Part shown: one piece after another, positions 43,239 to 51,757 of the stretch
How positions within the stretch are numbered: position 1 is the first letter of the stretch
Layout: every line of letters starts with the position of its first letter
Assembly (NCBI GenBank): GCA_035293985.1
Contig: DATGLS010000036.1
Location: 4,728-68,727 of the forward strand
Origin: JAVDCA01 sp035293985
GTDB lineage: Bacteria > Pseudomonadota > Alphaproteobacteria > Rhizobiales > Xanthobacteraceae
Direction: 5' to 3'
Length of the DNA: 64,000 nt
Position numbers and translations under genes: made by a program
The notes under the pieces: model-generated
What the model was told of the DNA's origin: nothing
Databases searched by the model: none
The model's input: only the letters and a program-made list of their open reading frames with translations

Positions 43239-44196
43239 AACCTCCCACGCCCCGCAGCTTGGCCCGCCGCCCCTCGCAGCAGGTGCCGGGCAATATCTCA
43301 AAACGATTGTACGGCGCGGTCAAGAGGCGAAGCACCGGGGCCAAGCACCGGGGACAAGCACCAGGCCGAAGCACCGGGGCCAGCACCAGGGGGAAGCACC
43401 CGACGCCGATGTTTCCTCCGGCCCGGCGACACAATCGTGCCCAGTTGCCGCGCCGATCGCGCGGGCTGCGGCGAGCGGCGCGAGCATGGCGCGCGGCGCC
43501 GCGAACGGCACGCCTGCAGCCTGCCTTCAATTGCTCCGCGGTGCCCGCTGTGCCCGACGCGATCATGCGCGCGACGGCGCGTGTCTTCCGGACGATCACC
43601 GTCGCGTGCCCGCGCTGCCACGCATCGGGCCTGCAACCACAAATCGCAAATCCATCGCCTCCGACATTGGCGCGGCACGGCGGGGCGCCGCGAACACGAT
43701 GACCACCCGTCACGGTTTGCGCTGCCGAACTCGCACACACTGAGGTTGTTCTCGCGGCTGCCGCGGCCGTGTTGGGCCGCCGCAAGCAGGCCCCTCGTGG
43801 CGGTCGATGGGTGGGCCCGGCCCTTCCGAATCAAGGCCCTCCCCGGCCCACTTGTCCAATGGCGAAATTCCCGGGCAGTCGCCCAAGCCGGACCAAAATC
43901 CCATCCAGGCGGTAGTTCCATCCCCCAAAAGCGGGCTCCGACGGCGGTTCCGTGCCTCAAAAGCGTGATCAAAATGCAACGCTTGCCGGGAAAGCGCACG
44001 GCGGAAGCTGTGGATGCCCTGTCTTCGATTGCCCCTGCCGTCGGTTCCGGTAGGCTGCAATCCAGCGATGCCAGGGGGGCTCCCCGGGTTCGCCGGTTCG
44101 GTTTCCGAATGGGGGGGCCGGGCAGGAAGTACGGGGATCGAGGGGACGTTCTCGCAACGGCACCTTCCCGAGAGAGCAAGCTAACTGGAGGTTCAA
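43235..44196. other. long intergenic region between aapJ and porin gene
   Basis: A 962-base stretch separates the divergent aapJ and porin starts. It holds a six-copy 13-base repeat (43331-43400, listed separately). Open frames on both strands are present but are rich in Arg/Pro/Ala, lack family resemblance and do not show the codon bias of neighbours. The last part, up to the porin ATG, ends with an AACTGGAGG ribosome binding site and should contain the porin promoter; I could not place boxes with confidence. Confidence 0.4.
43329..43400. repeat. 13-base tandem repeat, six degenerate copies
   Basis: The core AGCACC(G/A)GGG starts at 43331, 43344, 43357, 43370, 43382 and 43395, that is with a period of 13 (once 12) bases. 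The copies vary at one or two positions. It is too short-period for a CRISPR array and lies in non-coding DNA upstream of aapJ. Confidence 0.85.
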
Positions 44197-45714
44197 ATGA
44201 AGATGGTCAAAAGCCTTCTCCTCGGCTCGGCGGCAGGTCTCGTTGCCGTGGCTGGGGCGCAGGCGGCCGATCTTCCCGTAAAGGCCAAGCCGGTCGAATA
44301 CGTGAAGGTCTGCAGCCTGTACGGGGCCGGCTTTTGGTACGTTCCGGGGACGGACACGTGCTTGAAGATCGGCTCCTTCGTGCGTGAGGAAATCGGCTGG
44401 AATCAATCGGGCACGACGGTCACCGGCTTTCAGACGGGCGGCGGTCAGTTCACCCGCACCGACACCAGCCAGCTCGCGATGCGCACGCGTGCGGACATCA
44501 GCGTCGATCTGCGCACGCAGACGGAATACGGCGTCCTGCGGTCGTACCTCGAAGGCGGCTTCGAATCGACGTCGGTCACCGGCGGCACGACCAGCAACGA
44601 CGTCGTGTGGTTCGATCGTGGTTTCATCCAGTTCGCTGGTTTGACCGCGGGCCGCATCCGGTCGTATTTCGACATCAACTCGCCGTACGAGTTCGGCTAC
44701 TTCACGCAAGCCACGACCGGTGACTCGAACACCTTCCGCGGCCTGTGGGGCATCGCCTACACGGCGGACTTCGGCAACGGGTTCTCGGGCTCTCTTTCGC
44801 TCGAGGACGGCGGCTCGAGCTCGCAGGGCAACAACGCCGGTCAGGCGCGTAGCCGCACGCACAAGGTCGTCAATCTCTCGTTGGCGGGCCAGTGGGGCCT
44901 CGGCACCGAGTCCTTCGACAACGAGGGCTGGAAATTCCCGGATGTCGTCGGTGCTCTCCGCATCGACCAGGCCTGGGGCTACGCGCAGATTTCGGCGGCG
45001 TTGCATGACGCCAGCGCCGGCTACTACACGTCGCCGGTCGGTGATGCTTGCGGCGCCAACGCGTTCTGCCAAAACCTCGGCCACCCCGGCGACGCGTGGG
45101 GCTGGGCGGTGTCGGGCGGCTTCCACCTCAACGACGTGCTTGGCCTGAAGGGCGACACCTTCGCTCTGCAAGCCACGTACTCGGTCGGCGCTGCGGGCTA
45201 TGCCACCAACAACATCAGCGGCGCGCAGGTCTACGGCGGCGGCAACCAGGCGGCCTTCGGCTGGGTCAACGACGGCGTCTTCATCACCGGCTCGGGCGTC
45301 GAGCTGACCACGGTGTGGAGCCTCAACGGCGGCTTCCAGCACTTCTGGAATCCGAAGTGGCGGACCGGCGTGTATGGCGGCTACACCGAGATCGACTACA
45401 GCGGCACTGCGGCGGGCTTCATCTGCGGCGGCGGCGTCGGTGGAGCGGTCGCGGCCCCGGCCGGTGTGGCGATGACTGGCGTGTCGAACTGCCAGCCGAA
45501 CTGGAGCTTCTACCAGGTTGGCTCGCGCACCCAGTGGAACCCGCACCCCGATCTCGACATCGGCGTGGACGTCATGTGGACGCACATCAACACGGCCTTC
45601 GGCGGCACCGCGACCCTCGCGGCGAACGGCGCGCGCCCGCCTGGCGTCTACAGCATCGCGGACCAGGATGTCATCAGCGCCGTCTTCCGCATCCAGCGCA
45701 ACTTCCTGCCGTAA
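44197..45714 (+). CDS. outer membrane porin, rhizobial Porin_2/Omp2 type
   Basis: This 505-residue protein forms an outer-membrane beta-barrel channel. It has a signal peptide ending GAQA-ADLP (about 23), the family start KAKPVEYVKVCSLYGAGFWYVPGTD.. with TCLKIGSFVREEI near 52-64, many alternating barrel strands, a loop with paired cysteines (DACGANAFC near 287) and the C-terminal terminal strand VISAVFRIQRNFLP. AACTGGAGG precedes the ATG. Codon use is a little less GC-extreme than neighbours, as is typical for highly expressed genes. A strong hairpin terminator follows. It stands between two aapJ-like genes. Confidence 0.93.
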   Translation: MKMVKSLLLGSAAGLVAVAGAQAADLPVKAKPVEYVKVCSLYGAGFWYVPGTDTCLKIGSFVREEIGWNQSGTTVTGFQTGGGQFTRTDTSQLAMRTRADISVDLRTQTEYGVLRSYLEGGFESTSVTGGTTSNDVVWFDRGFIQFAGLTAGRIRSYFDINSPYEFGYFTQATTGDSNTFRGLWGIAYTADFGNGFSGSLSLEDGGSSSQGNNAGQARSRTHKVVNLSLAGQWGLGTESFDNEGWKFPDVVGALRIDQAWGYAQISAALHDASAGYYTSPVGDACGANAFCQNLGHPGDAWGWAVSGGFHLNDVLGLKGDTFALQATYSVGAAGYATNNISGAQVYGGGNQAAFGWVNDGVFITGSGVELTTVWSLNGGFQHFWNPKWRTGVYGGYTEIDYSGTAAGFICGGGVGGAVAAPAGVAMTGVSNCQPNWSFYQVGSRTQWNPHPDLDIGVDVMWTHINTAFGGTATLAANGARPPGVYSIADQDVISAVFRIQRNFLP

Positions 45715-45732
45715 GCAGGAAGCACGCCCAGA

Positions 45733-45764
45733 CGGGAAGGCGTTCGCCATCTTCCGCCTTCCCG
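45733..45764 (+). repeat. first hairpin after the porin gene
   Basis: CGGGAAGGCG (45733-45742) pairs perfectly with CGCCTTCCCG (45755-45764), with a 12-base loop, 18 bases after the porin stop. No T tract follows; it may protect the porin mRNA. Confidence 0.6.
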
Positions 45765-45780
45765 CGGATGCCACGAAAAC

Positions 45781-45810
45781 AGGGACCGGCAGCAATGCCG
45801 GTCCCTTTCT
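45781..45810 (+). terminator. rho-independent terminator of the porin gene
   Basis: AGGGACCGGC (45781-45790) pairs perfectly with GCCGGTCCCT (45797-45806) around a 6-base loop, followed by TTTCTCATT. This is the clearest intrinsic terminator in the window and fits a highly expressed porin transcript. Confidence 0.85.
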
Positions 45811-45837
45811 CATTGGGCGGAGTTATCGGGCGAAGCG

Positions 45838-45879
45838 TGATTGACCCGAACATGATTGACCCGAACATTGACCCGAACC
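45838..45879. repeat. 15-base tandem repeat after the porin gene
   Basis: TGATTGACCCGAACA occurs twice in perfect tandem (45838-45852 and 45853-45867), followed by a partial third copy TTGACCCGAACC (45868-45879). It lies in non-coding DNA between the porin terminator and the second aapJ-like gene. Confidence 0.85.
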
Positions 45880-46000
45880 TGGGGCGGGCTGGAGCCCTCG
45901 ATGACCTGCGGCCCGCGAGGCCCGACGGGCTCGCGACGCGGGAGGATCTCGGCGTGCCGCCCGCGCGATGCCGCCCGGCTCTCGGTTCGATGTCGCCGCC

Positions 46001-47017
46001 TCAGCGGATCGGCGGCGCGTATTGCAGCCCGCCCTTGGTCCACAACGCGTTGAGACCGCGCTTGATCTTGAGCGGCGAGCCCTCGCCGAGGTTGCGGTCG
46101 AACACCTCGCCGTAATTGCCGACGTGCTTGACGATGCGATAGACCCAGTCCTTGGTGAGCCCGAGCTGCTCGCCGAAATTCCCTTCCACGCCGAGCACGC
46201 GCTTGATCTCCGGCGCTTGCGATTTGAGCATCTCGTCGACGTTCGCCTTGGTGATCCCGTCCTCCTCGGCGATCACCATCGCGAAGTGGGTCCAGCGGAC
46301 CACGTCGAACCACTGGGAGTCGCCCTGGCGCACGAACGGCGACAGCGGCTCCTTGGAGATGATCTCGGGCAGCACGATCGTGTCGTCGGGATGCGCGAGC
46401 TTGAGCCGCGCGCCGTAGAGCCCGGAGGCGTCCGTCGTATAGGAATTGCACCGCCCGCTCTCGTAGGCGCCGATCGCCTCGTTGATCTGCAGGAAGGTCA
46501 CGAGCTTGAGCTGCATGTTGTGGGTGCGGAAAAAGTCGGCGAGGTTGAGCTCGGTGGTCGTGCCCTGCCCGACGCAGATGGTCGCGCCGTTGAGCTCGAG
46601 CGCGGAATTCACCTTCAGGCTCTTGTGCACCATGAAGCCCTGGCCGTCGTAATAGTTGACCGCCGTGGCGTTGAGGCCGAACTGCGCCTCGCGCGAGGAC
46701 GTCCAGGTGGCCTGGCGCGCCAGCACATCGATGTCGCCCGTCTGCAGCGCCGTGAAGCGGTCCTTGGCGGTCAATGCGACGAACTTCACCTTGTTCGGAT
46801 CGTTGAGGACCGCGGCCGCGACGGCGCGGCAGAAATCGACGTCGAACCCGGTCCAGTTGCCCTGCGCGTCGGGCACGCCGTAGCCGGGCGCTTCCCCGTT
46901 GGCGCCGCAATTGAGGATGCCGCGCTGCTTCACCACATCGAGCGTTCCGGCCGACGCGGCAGTCGTAATGCCGATGAGCGCACCCACCGCGACGCAGGCC
47001 CGCAGAAGCCCTCGCAT
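46001..47017 (-). CDS. second AapJ-like periplasmic amino-acid-binding protein
   Basis: This 338-residue receptor is a close paralogue of AapJ at 42182-43234: long blocks are identical, such as SSREAQFGLNATAVNYYDGQ and the C-terminus GLQYAPPIR. The signal peptide runs to SAG near residue 25. ATG 47017 has GGGGAGG upstream. Unlike aapJ it has no permease genes beside it and probably feeds ligand to the AapQM permease, perhaps with a different specificity (inference). Adjacent metC, divergent, suggests sulfur amino acids as a possible ligand. The DNA of the 3' ends of both copies is also very alike, which points to a rather recent duplication. Confidence 0.92.
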   Translation of the reverse strand: MRGLLRACVAVGALIGITTAASAGTLDVVKQRGILNCGANGEAPGYGVPDAQGNWTGFDVDFCRAVAAAVLNDPNKVKFVALTAKDRFTALQTGDIDVLARQATWTSSREAQFGLNATAVNYYDGQGFMVHKSLKVNSALELNGATICVGQGTTTELNLADFFRTHNMQLKLVTFLQINEAIGAYESGRCNSYTTDASGLYGARLKLAHPDDTIVLPEIISKEPLSPFVRQGDSQWFDVVRWTHFAMVIAEEDGITKANVDEMLKSQAPEIKRVLGVEGNFGEQLGLTKDWVYRIVKHVGNYGEVFDRNLGEGSPLKIKRGLNALWTKGGLQYAPPIR

Positions 47018-47199
47018 GCAAAACCTCCCCACTGTCTGGTTGACGGCCAGCCGCCCCGCTGCGGCGGGTCTCGGCGCCATCTCAAAACGATCGCCATGCG
47101 CGGTCAAGGGAGATGTCACGTCTTCCAGGCGCCCCAGCCGTATCCACGTTGCCGCAACATGGGCTAAGCTCGGTGGAATTCTTCTCGCCAGGAGCCGTC

Positions 47200-48396
47200 A
47201 TGAACAAGAAAGCTACCGCCGAGCCCGGCACGCTCAAGTCCGACACCCTGCTGTCGATCGGCGGGCGCGACCCGTTCGCGCACCACGGCTACGTCAATAC
47301 GCCGGTCTATCACGCCTCGACGCTGCTCTACGAGACCGCCGAGGACTTCCTCGCCCACCGCGGCCGCTACCAGTATGGCCGGCGCGGCACGCCCACCTCG
47401 GAGGCGCTGGAGACCGCGATCCAAACCCTCGACGGGCCGGCCTGCGCGGCGGTCGCGCTGCTGCCGTCCGGCCTCGCCGCGATCTCGGCGGCGCTGCTGA
47501 GCCAGCTCAAGGCGGGCGACCACGTGCTGGTGACCGACAGCGTCTACTGGCCGACGCGGAAATTCTGCGACACCGTGCTCACCCGCTTCGGCATCACGAC
47601 GAGCTACTTCGATCCGCTCATCGGCGGCGGCATCGCGGCGTTGCTCACGCCGCAGACCCGCGTCGTGTTCGTCGAGGCGCCCGGCTCGCTCACCTTCGAG
47701 ATGCAGGACATCCCCGCGATCGCGGCGGCCGCGCACGCGCACGGCGCGCTCGTGCTGATGGACAATACCTGGGCCGGACCGCTCTATTTCCGCGCGCTCG
47801 AGAAGGGCGTCGATCTCTCGATCATCTCGGGCACGAAATATTTCGGCGGCCATTCCGACCTGATGCTCGGCACCGTCTCGGCCAACGACGCGGCCGCCAA
47901 GGCGCTCAAGGACTACACCGGCTTTGCCGGCCTCTGCGTCGGGCCCGACGACATGAATCTCGGCCTGCGCGGACTGCGCACCATGGGCGTGCGGCTCGCG
48001 CGCCATCAGGAATCGGGCTTGCGGGTCGCGCGCTGGCTCGCGCAGCGGCCCGAGGTCGCGCGCGTGCTTCACCCGGGGCTCGAGAGCAATCCCGGCCACG
48101 CGATCTGGAAGCGCGATTTCACCGGCGCCTGCGGCCTCTTCAGCGTCGTGCTCAAGCCGATGCCGCAGGCGGCCCAGCTCGCGTTCCTCAACGCGCTCAC
48201 CCTGTTCGGTATGGGCGCCTCGTGGGGCGGCTTCGAGAGCCTGGCGATCCCGTTCGACGTCACGCCGTGCCGCACCGCCACGGCCTGGGCGCCCGGCGGC
48301 CCCGCGATCCGCTTCCACATCGGCCTCGAGGATGTCGGCGACCTGATGGCCGATCTCGAGCGCGGCTTTGCCGCCATGGCGGTCGCCCGCGCCTGA
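47200..48396 (+). CDS. metC: cystathionine beta-lyase
   Basis: MetC cleaves cystathionine to homocysteine, pyruvate and ammonia; it also releases sulfide from cysteine. The 398-residue PLP enzyme has the family entry YVNTPVYHASTLLY (about 31-44), RYQYGRRGTPT (about 56-66), and the PLP lysine in SGTKYFGGHSD (about 209-219). ATG 47200 follows CCAGGAGCCGTC. It is divergent from the second aapJ-like gene. In rhizobia metC beside aap genes is a recurring arrangement as I recall. Confidence 0.93.
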   Translation: MNKKATAEPGTLKSDTLLSIGGRDPFAHHGYVNTPVYHASTLLYETAEDFLAHRGRYQYGRRGTPTSEALETAIQTLDGPACAAVALLPSGLAAISAALLSQLKAGDHVLVTDSVYWPTRKFCDTVLTRFGITTSYFDPLIGGGIAALLTPQTRVVFVEAPGSLTFEMQDIPAIAAAAHAHGALVLMDNTWAGPLYFRALEKGVDLSIISGTKYFGGHSDLMLGTVSANDAAAKALKDYTGFAGLCVGPDDMNLGLRGLRTMGVRLARHQESGLRVARWLAQRPEVARVLHPGLESNPGHAIWKRDFTGACGLFSVVLKPMPQAAQLAFLNALTLFGMGASWGGFESLAIPFDVTPCRTATAWAPGGPAIRFHIGLEDVGDLMADLERGFAAMAVARA

Positions 48397-48581
48397 CGCG
48401 CGTGGTGCGGTCCGCCGAAATGGCGGCCGTGCGTTGGGACGCCATCGGCGGCACAACGTGCGCCGGTCGCTCGAGCCTGCCGCGCCGAAGCCGCGGTGTC
48501 GTGATGTTGTCGTTTCCGCATGCTATGGTTGAGCACGGTCGATTGTTCGACGGATTTGCGCTTTAACCGGATACATTGCTC

Positions 48582-50057
48582 ATGTCGGGCCAGGACCCGA
48601 GAAAAGTGTCGCGTGCGGCAGCCGCACGGCGCATCGAGCTCGCGGCGGAATTCGGCAGAGCTGGGCGGCCCGCCGAGGCGGAAAAGATCTGCCGCGAGGT
48701 TCTCGGCGTCGATCCCGTGTGTTTCGACGCGTTGCATCTTCTCGCGCTGTTGCGTCACCAGGCCGGGCAGTCCTCGGAAGCGCTCGAGCTCATCGACCAG
48801 GCGCTCCGCGCCAACCGCCGTTCCGCCGATGCGCTGGCGAACCGCGCCACGATCCTGCTCCAGCTCGGTCGCGCCGACGAGGCGCTTGCGACCTGCGAGC
48901 GCGCCCTCAAGCTCGCGCCGCGCCATCTCTACGCCCTGAGCAATCGCGGCAGCGCGCAACGCGCGCTCGGGCGCGATGCCGACGCGCTTGCGACGTTCGA
49001 GAAGCTGCTCGCGCTCGACCCGGGCAGCGCCGCCACCTGGAGCAATCACGGTACGCTGCTGCGCGCGCTCGGGCGTTACGCGGAGGCGCGTGCAAGCATC
49101 GAGCGCGCGCTTGCGCTCGATCCCAACAATGCCTTCCTGCGGTTCAACGACGGTTTCCTGCGGCTCGCCATGGGCGATTTCGCCGGCGGATGGGAGCAGC
49201 ACGAATTCCGTTGGCAGAGGGCGGCGAACCCGTGGCAGAAGGTGCGGCCGCAATGGTCGGGGGCCGAGCCGCTGGCCGGCAAGACGATCCTGCTCTACGC
49301 CGAGCAGGGGTTCGGCGACGCGCTTCAATTCATCCGCTACGTCCCACGGGTGGCGCGGGCGGCCGATCGGGTGTGGCTCAAGATCCACGACAGCCTCACG
49401 GCCCTCGAGCTGCCGCTCGCCGACAACGTGGCGCTGCTCGGCGCCCACCCCGGCGCCGATGTCCCGCCCTTCGATCTGCAGTGTCCGCTGATGAGCCTGC
49501 CGCGCGCCTTCCGCACCGAGATCGCCACCATTCCGAACGCCCCCTACGTCAGGGCGCCGACCGACCGCATTGCGACCTGGGCTGCCCGCCTGCCGCCGCG
49601 GCGCAGGCCGCGTATCGGCTTCGCCTGGGCGGGCAATCCGGCGCAACACAATGACCGCAACCGTTCGATCCCGCTGGCGCAATTGCTGCCGCTCCTGGAC
49701 GCCGCGGATGCGGACTTCGTCTCGCTGCAACGCGATCTGCGCCCGGGGGACGATGCGCTGCTGCAGCATCCCCGGATCGTGCCGCTGGGTACGGAATTCG
49801 CCGATTTCGCCGATACGGCTGCGCTCGTCGCCCAACTCGACCTCGTCATCACCATCGACTCGGCGGTCGCGCATCTCGTCGGCGCCATGGGCAAGCCGAT
49901 GTGGGTGCTGCTCGCGTTCTGCCCCGATTGGCGCTGGCTCATCGATCGCGAGGACTGTCCCTGGTACCCGAGCGCGCGATTGTTTCGCCAGCCCGCGAGC
50001 GGCGATTGGCACAGCGTGATCGCGCGCGTGGCGCGCGAATTGCGGGCGCTACCGTAG
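48582..50057 (+). CDS. TPR protein with C-terminal glycosyltransferase-9-like domain
   Basis: The 491-residue protein has about five tetratricopeptide repeats (about 18-190; e.g. GRPAEAEKICREVLGVDP, GRADEALATCERALKLAP, GRYAEARASIERALALDPNN) followed by a GWEQHEFRW linker and a C-terminal domain (about 235-480) like heptosyltransferase/ADP-heptose enzymes: LLYAEQGFGDALQFIRYVP (about 255-273), RIGFAWAGNPAQHNDRNRS (about 346-364) and LVITIDSAVAHLVGAMGKPMWVLL (about 425-448). Such proteins are widespread in alphaproteobacteria, without assigned substrates. The start could also be TTG at 48576. Confidence 0.87.
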   Translation: MSGQDPRKVSRAAAARRIELAAEFGRAGRPAEAEKICREVLGVDPVCFDALHLLALLRHQAGQSSEALELIDQALRANRRSADALANRATILLQLGRADEALATCERALKLAPRHLYALSNRGSAQRALGRDADALATFEKLLALDPGSAATWSNHGTLLRALGRYAEARASIERALALDPNNAFLRFNDGFLRLAMGDFAGGWEQHEFRWQRAANPWQKVRPQWSGAEPLAGKTILLYAEQGFGDALQFIRYVPRVARAADRVWLKIHDSLTALELPLADNVALLGAHPGADVPPFDLQCPLMSLPRAFRTEIATIPNAPYVRAPTDRIATWAARLPPRRRPRIGFAWAGNPAQHNDRNRSIPLAQLLPLLDAADADFVSLQRDLRPGDDALLQHPRIVPLGTEFADFADTAALVAQLDLVITIDSAVAHLVGAMGKPMWVLLAFCPDWRWLIDREDCPWYPSARLFRQPASGDWHSVIARVARELRALP

Positions 50058-50188
50058 GTCTCTCGCGCGCGGAACGACCGCGTCGCGTAGAGGATCACGG
50101 CGGCGAACTCGCCCCGGCGAGCGCGACCGCGACCCGGAGCACCTCCGCGCAATCCTCGCCGGCGAAAGCGAGCGCGGCGCGGCACATC

Positions 50189-50266
50189 GTTTCTGATTCC
50201 GTTTATGTTTATGCTTATGTTTATGTTTCTGATTCTGATTCTGGATCTGAATCTGCCTCTGACTCT
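50189..50266. repeat. imperfect hexanucleotide repeat, 13 units
   Basis: Thirteen consecutive hexamers in phase share the form GNNTNT or close variants: GTTTCT, GATTCC, GTTTAT, GTTTAT, GCTTAT, GTTTAT, GTTTCT, GATTCT, GATTCT, GGATCT, GAATCT, GCCTCT, GACTCT. In one plus-strand frame they would read as a V-S/D-S/V-Y dipeptide run. Such A+T-rich simple sequence is unlike the surrounding DNA. Confidence 0.85.
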
Positions 50267-50289
50267 GGGGGCGTTTCCGCAACGGCCGA

Positions 50290-50611
50290 TGCGACGCTGC
50301 ACATCCGTTTCCTGAAACGTTTCACCCACGCGGTGGAAACGTCGCTGGTGAACCGCCGCTTGTGCCAGTTGTGCGGCTGAAGCCGCCCTGAGGGCGGCGA
50401 TGATCATCTTGGCTTTGGCGGCGGAGATATACAGTCTGACCGCCATATCGGCACGGGTCGGCAGCACGATCTGATTCGCCGCGACGACGCACATCAGGTT
50501 GGTCCAGGCGCGACACACCAGCAGCGAGAGCCGCAGCAGGAAGGCGTCGATCTCGGTCAGGAAGGCACAGGCCGATCGGGGCGAGGGTCGGGCGCAGAAC
50601 GACTGGTTCAT
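50290..50611 (-). other. possible small coding remnant
   Basis: From ATG 50611 the minus strand reads about 80 codons (start MNQSFCARPS, containing AFLTEIDAFLLRLSLLVC and NQIVLPTRADMAVRLYISAA) with strong G/C at third positions like real genes here. No stop closes it; the frame runs on through the hexamer repeat and antisense to the TPR gene until 49544. I do not recognise the sequence. Either it is a small gene that lost its stop, or chance. Confidence 0.25.
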
Positions 50612-50820
50612 CACGGAGCCACTCGCTTCAGGTCGTTGGCGGCGCGCTAATGGCGGACATGGCCAACGAGAACGAGAGATTATAGGACAATTCCTATTCG
50701 CGCAAGCGGTTTTCTCCTATTCGCCTCGGCTTTCAACCATGCGTTCCGCACCGAGATCGGCCGCACCGGCAGGCTGAGCTGGGGCGAATGGCGAATGGCG
50801 GGTAGCGAAAATCACCAGCC

Positions 50821-51627
50821 CTATTGCGCCTCGATCACCTTCCACTTCTTGTAGAAGATCGAGTTGAGGCCGCGGAAAAGGATGCGGTTGAGGGTGACGA
50901 CCCAGGCGACCAGCGCCGGCAGCATCGAGGGGCGCGCGATGTCGAGGAACAGGCAGTAGCGCGCCTTGTCGGACTCGTTGAACGACTGGTGCTGCAGCGT
51001 GTCGTCGAAGATGAACAGCTTGCTCTTGCGCCAATAGTTGGTGGTGCCGCCCACCACGATGTAGGCGCTGTCGTCGTCCATGTCGTTGACGTTGTAGAGC
51101 ACCCGGAGGGTCGCTCGCATCGGCCCGAAATGCTTCGAGGTCGACTCCTTCTTGCTGAACACCGAAACGCCGATCGTCTTTATGTACTTGTAGTCGCGCT
51201 GGAATGCCGGCACATCGATCACGGTTTTGACGTCGGCGCCGTACCATTTGAAGAAGAACATGCTGCGCGCGTGCGCGGCGGCCGCGCGCTGCAGCTGGCC
51301 GACGAGATCCTGCTTGTAGGCGCCCTCGATCACCGCCTGGATCTCGTCTTGATAAGGCTTCGGCAGGTCCTCGAGCTTGTAGATGCCCTTATTCACGTAG
51401 GGCAGCGCGAGGATGTCCATCAGCACGTTGAAGGGCGACAGCACCCAGGTGAAGACGCCGTTGCCGAAGAAATAGCGATCGACCACCGAGAACGTCAGCG
51501 GATGATTGCGCGACACGTCGTAGATGCCGCACACCACGAAGAACAGCATGAACTTCGGGAAGAAGAAGCATAGCGCGAGCACGAGCGCGATCTGGACGAT
51601 GCGGGTCAGGATCTTCTTGGCGTTCAC
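50821..51627 (-). CDS. aspartyl/asparaginyl beta-hydroxylase family protein (LpxO-like)
   Basis: This 268-residue Fe(II)/2-oxoglutarate dioxygenase-like protein has an N-terminal membrane segment (about 12-36) and a cytosolic double-stranded beta-helix domain. The iron-site region reads KHFGPMRATLR (about 165-175) and IFDDTLQHQSFNESDKARYCLFLDIARP (about 207-233). The HxG...H pattern agrees with the two-histidine AspH type rather than the HxD of LpxO. The membrane anchor and the neighbours (lipid-A genes directly upstream) suggest hydroxylation of a lipid-A acyl chain, as LpxO does; this is inference. The start is GTG at 51627. Confidence 0.82.
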   Translation of the reverse strand: MNAKKILTRIVQIALVLALCFFFPKFMLFFVVCGIYDVSRNHPLTFSVVDRYFFGNGVFTWVLSPFNVLMDILALPYVNKGIYKLEDLPKPYQDEIQAVIEGAYKQDLVGQLQRAAAAHARSMFFFKWYGADVKTVIDVPAFQRDYKYIKTIGVSVFSKKESTSKHFGPMRATLRVLYNVNDMDDDSAYIVVGGTTNYWRKSKLFIFDDTLQHQSFNESDKARYCLFLDIARPSMLPALVAWVVTLNRILFRGLNSIFYKKWKVIEAQ

Positions 51628-51669
51628 GGAGCTGCCCCCGGTTGGAACTCGGCGCGTTGTTTCAGTCTA

Positions 51670-51718
51670 GAGCATGATCCCGAAAAGTGGAAACCGGTTT
51701 TCGGCAGAGATCATGCTC
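51670..51718. repeat. dispersed palindromic repeat, copy 2
   Basis: GAGCATGATC (51670-51679) pairs with GATCATGCTC (51709-51718), and inside CCGAAAA (51680-51686) pairs with TTTTCGG (51698-51704). The AAGTGGAAACCGGTT centre is shared in form with copy 1 at 16516-16564. It separates the hydroxylase gene from the lipid-A operon. Confidence 0.88.
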
Positions 51719-51757
51719 AAGCAAAGACGAGCAGCGCATCCACATATGAATGGAAAC

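Larger units (their letters stand above)
50058..50820. other. intergenic region with hexamer repeat and a possible small ORF
   Basis: A 763-base stretch without an assured gene. It contains a hexanucleotide repeat at 50189-50266 and a possible coding remnant on the minus strand starting at 50611 (both listed separately). The stretch 50615-50820 is non-coding to my eye and contains the probable end of transcription of the hydroxylase gene; the A+T-rich part 50670-50720 is noticeable but I see no boxes. Confidence 0.4.

Noticed and set aside
43329..43400. CRISPR-like array
   Set aside because: The 13-base period leaves no spacers and there are no cas genes.
43298..44179. Minus-strand gene in the aapJ-porin gap
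   Set aside because: A frame of about 290 codons exists but its composition (Arg/Pro/Ser-rich), the repeat array within it and the lack of motifs argue against coding.
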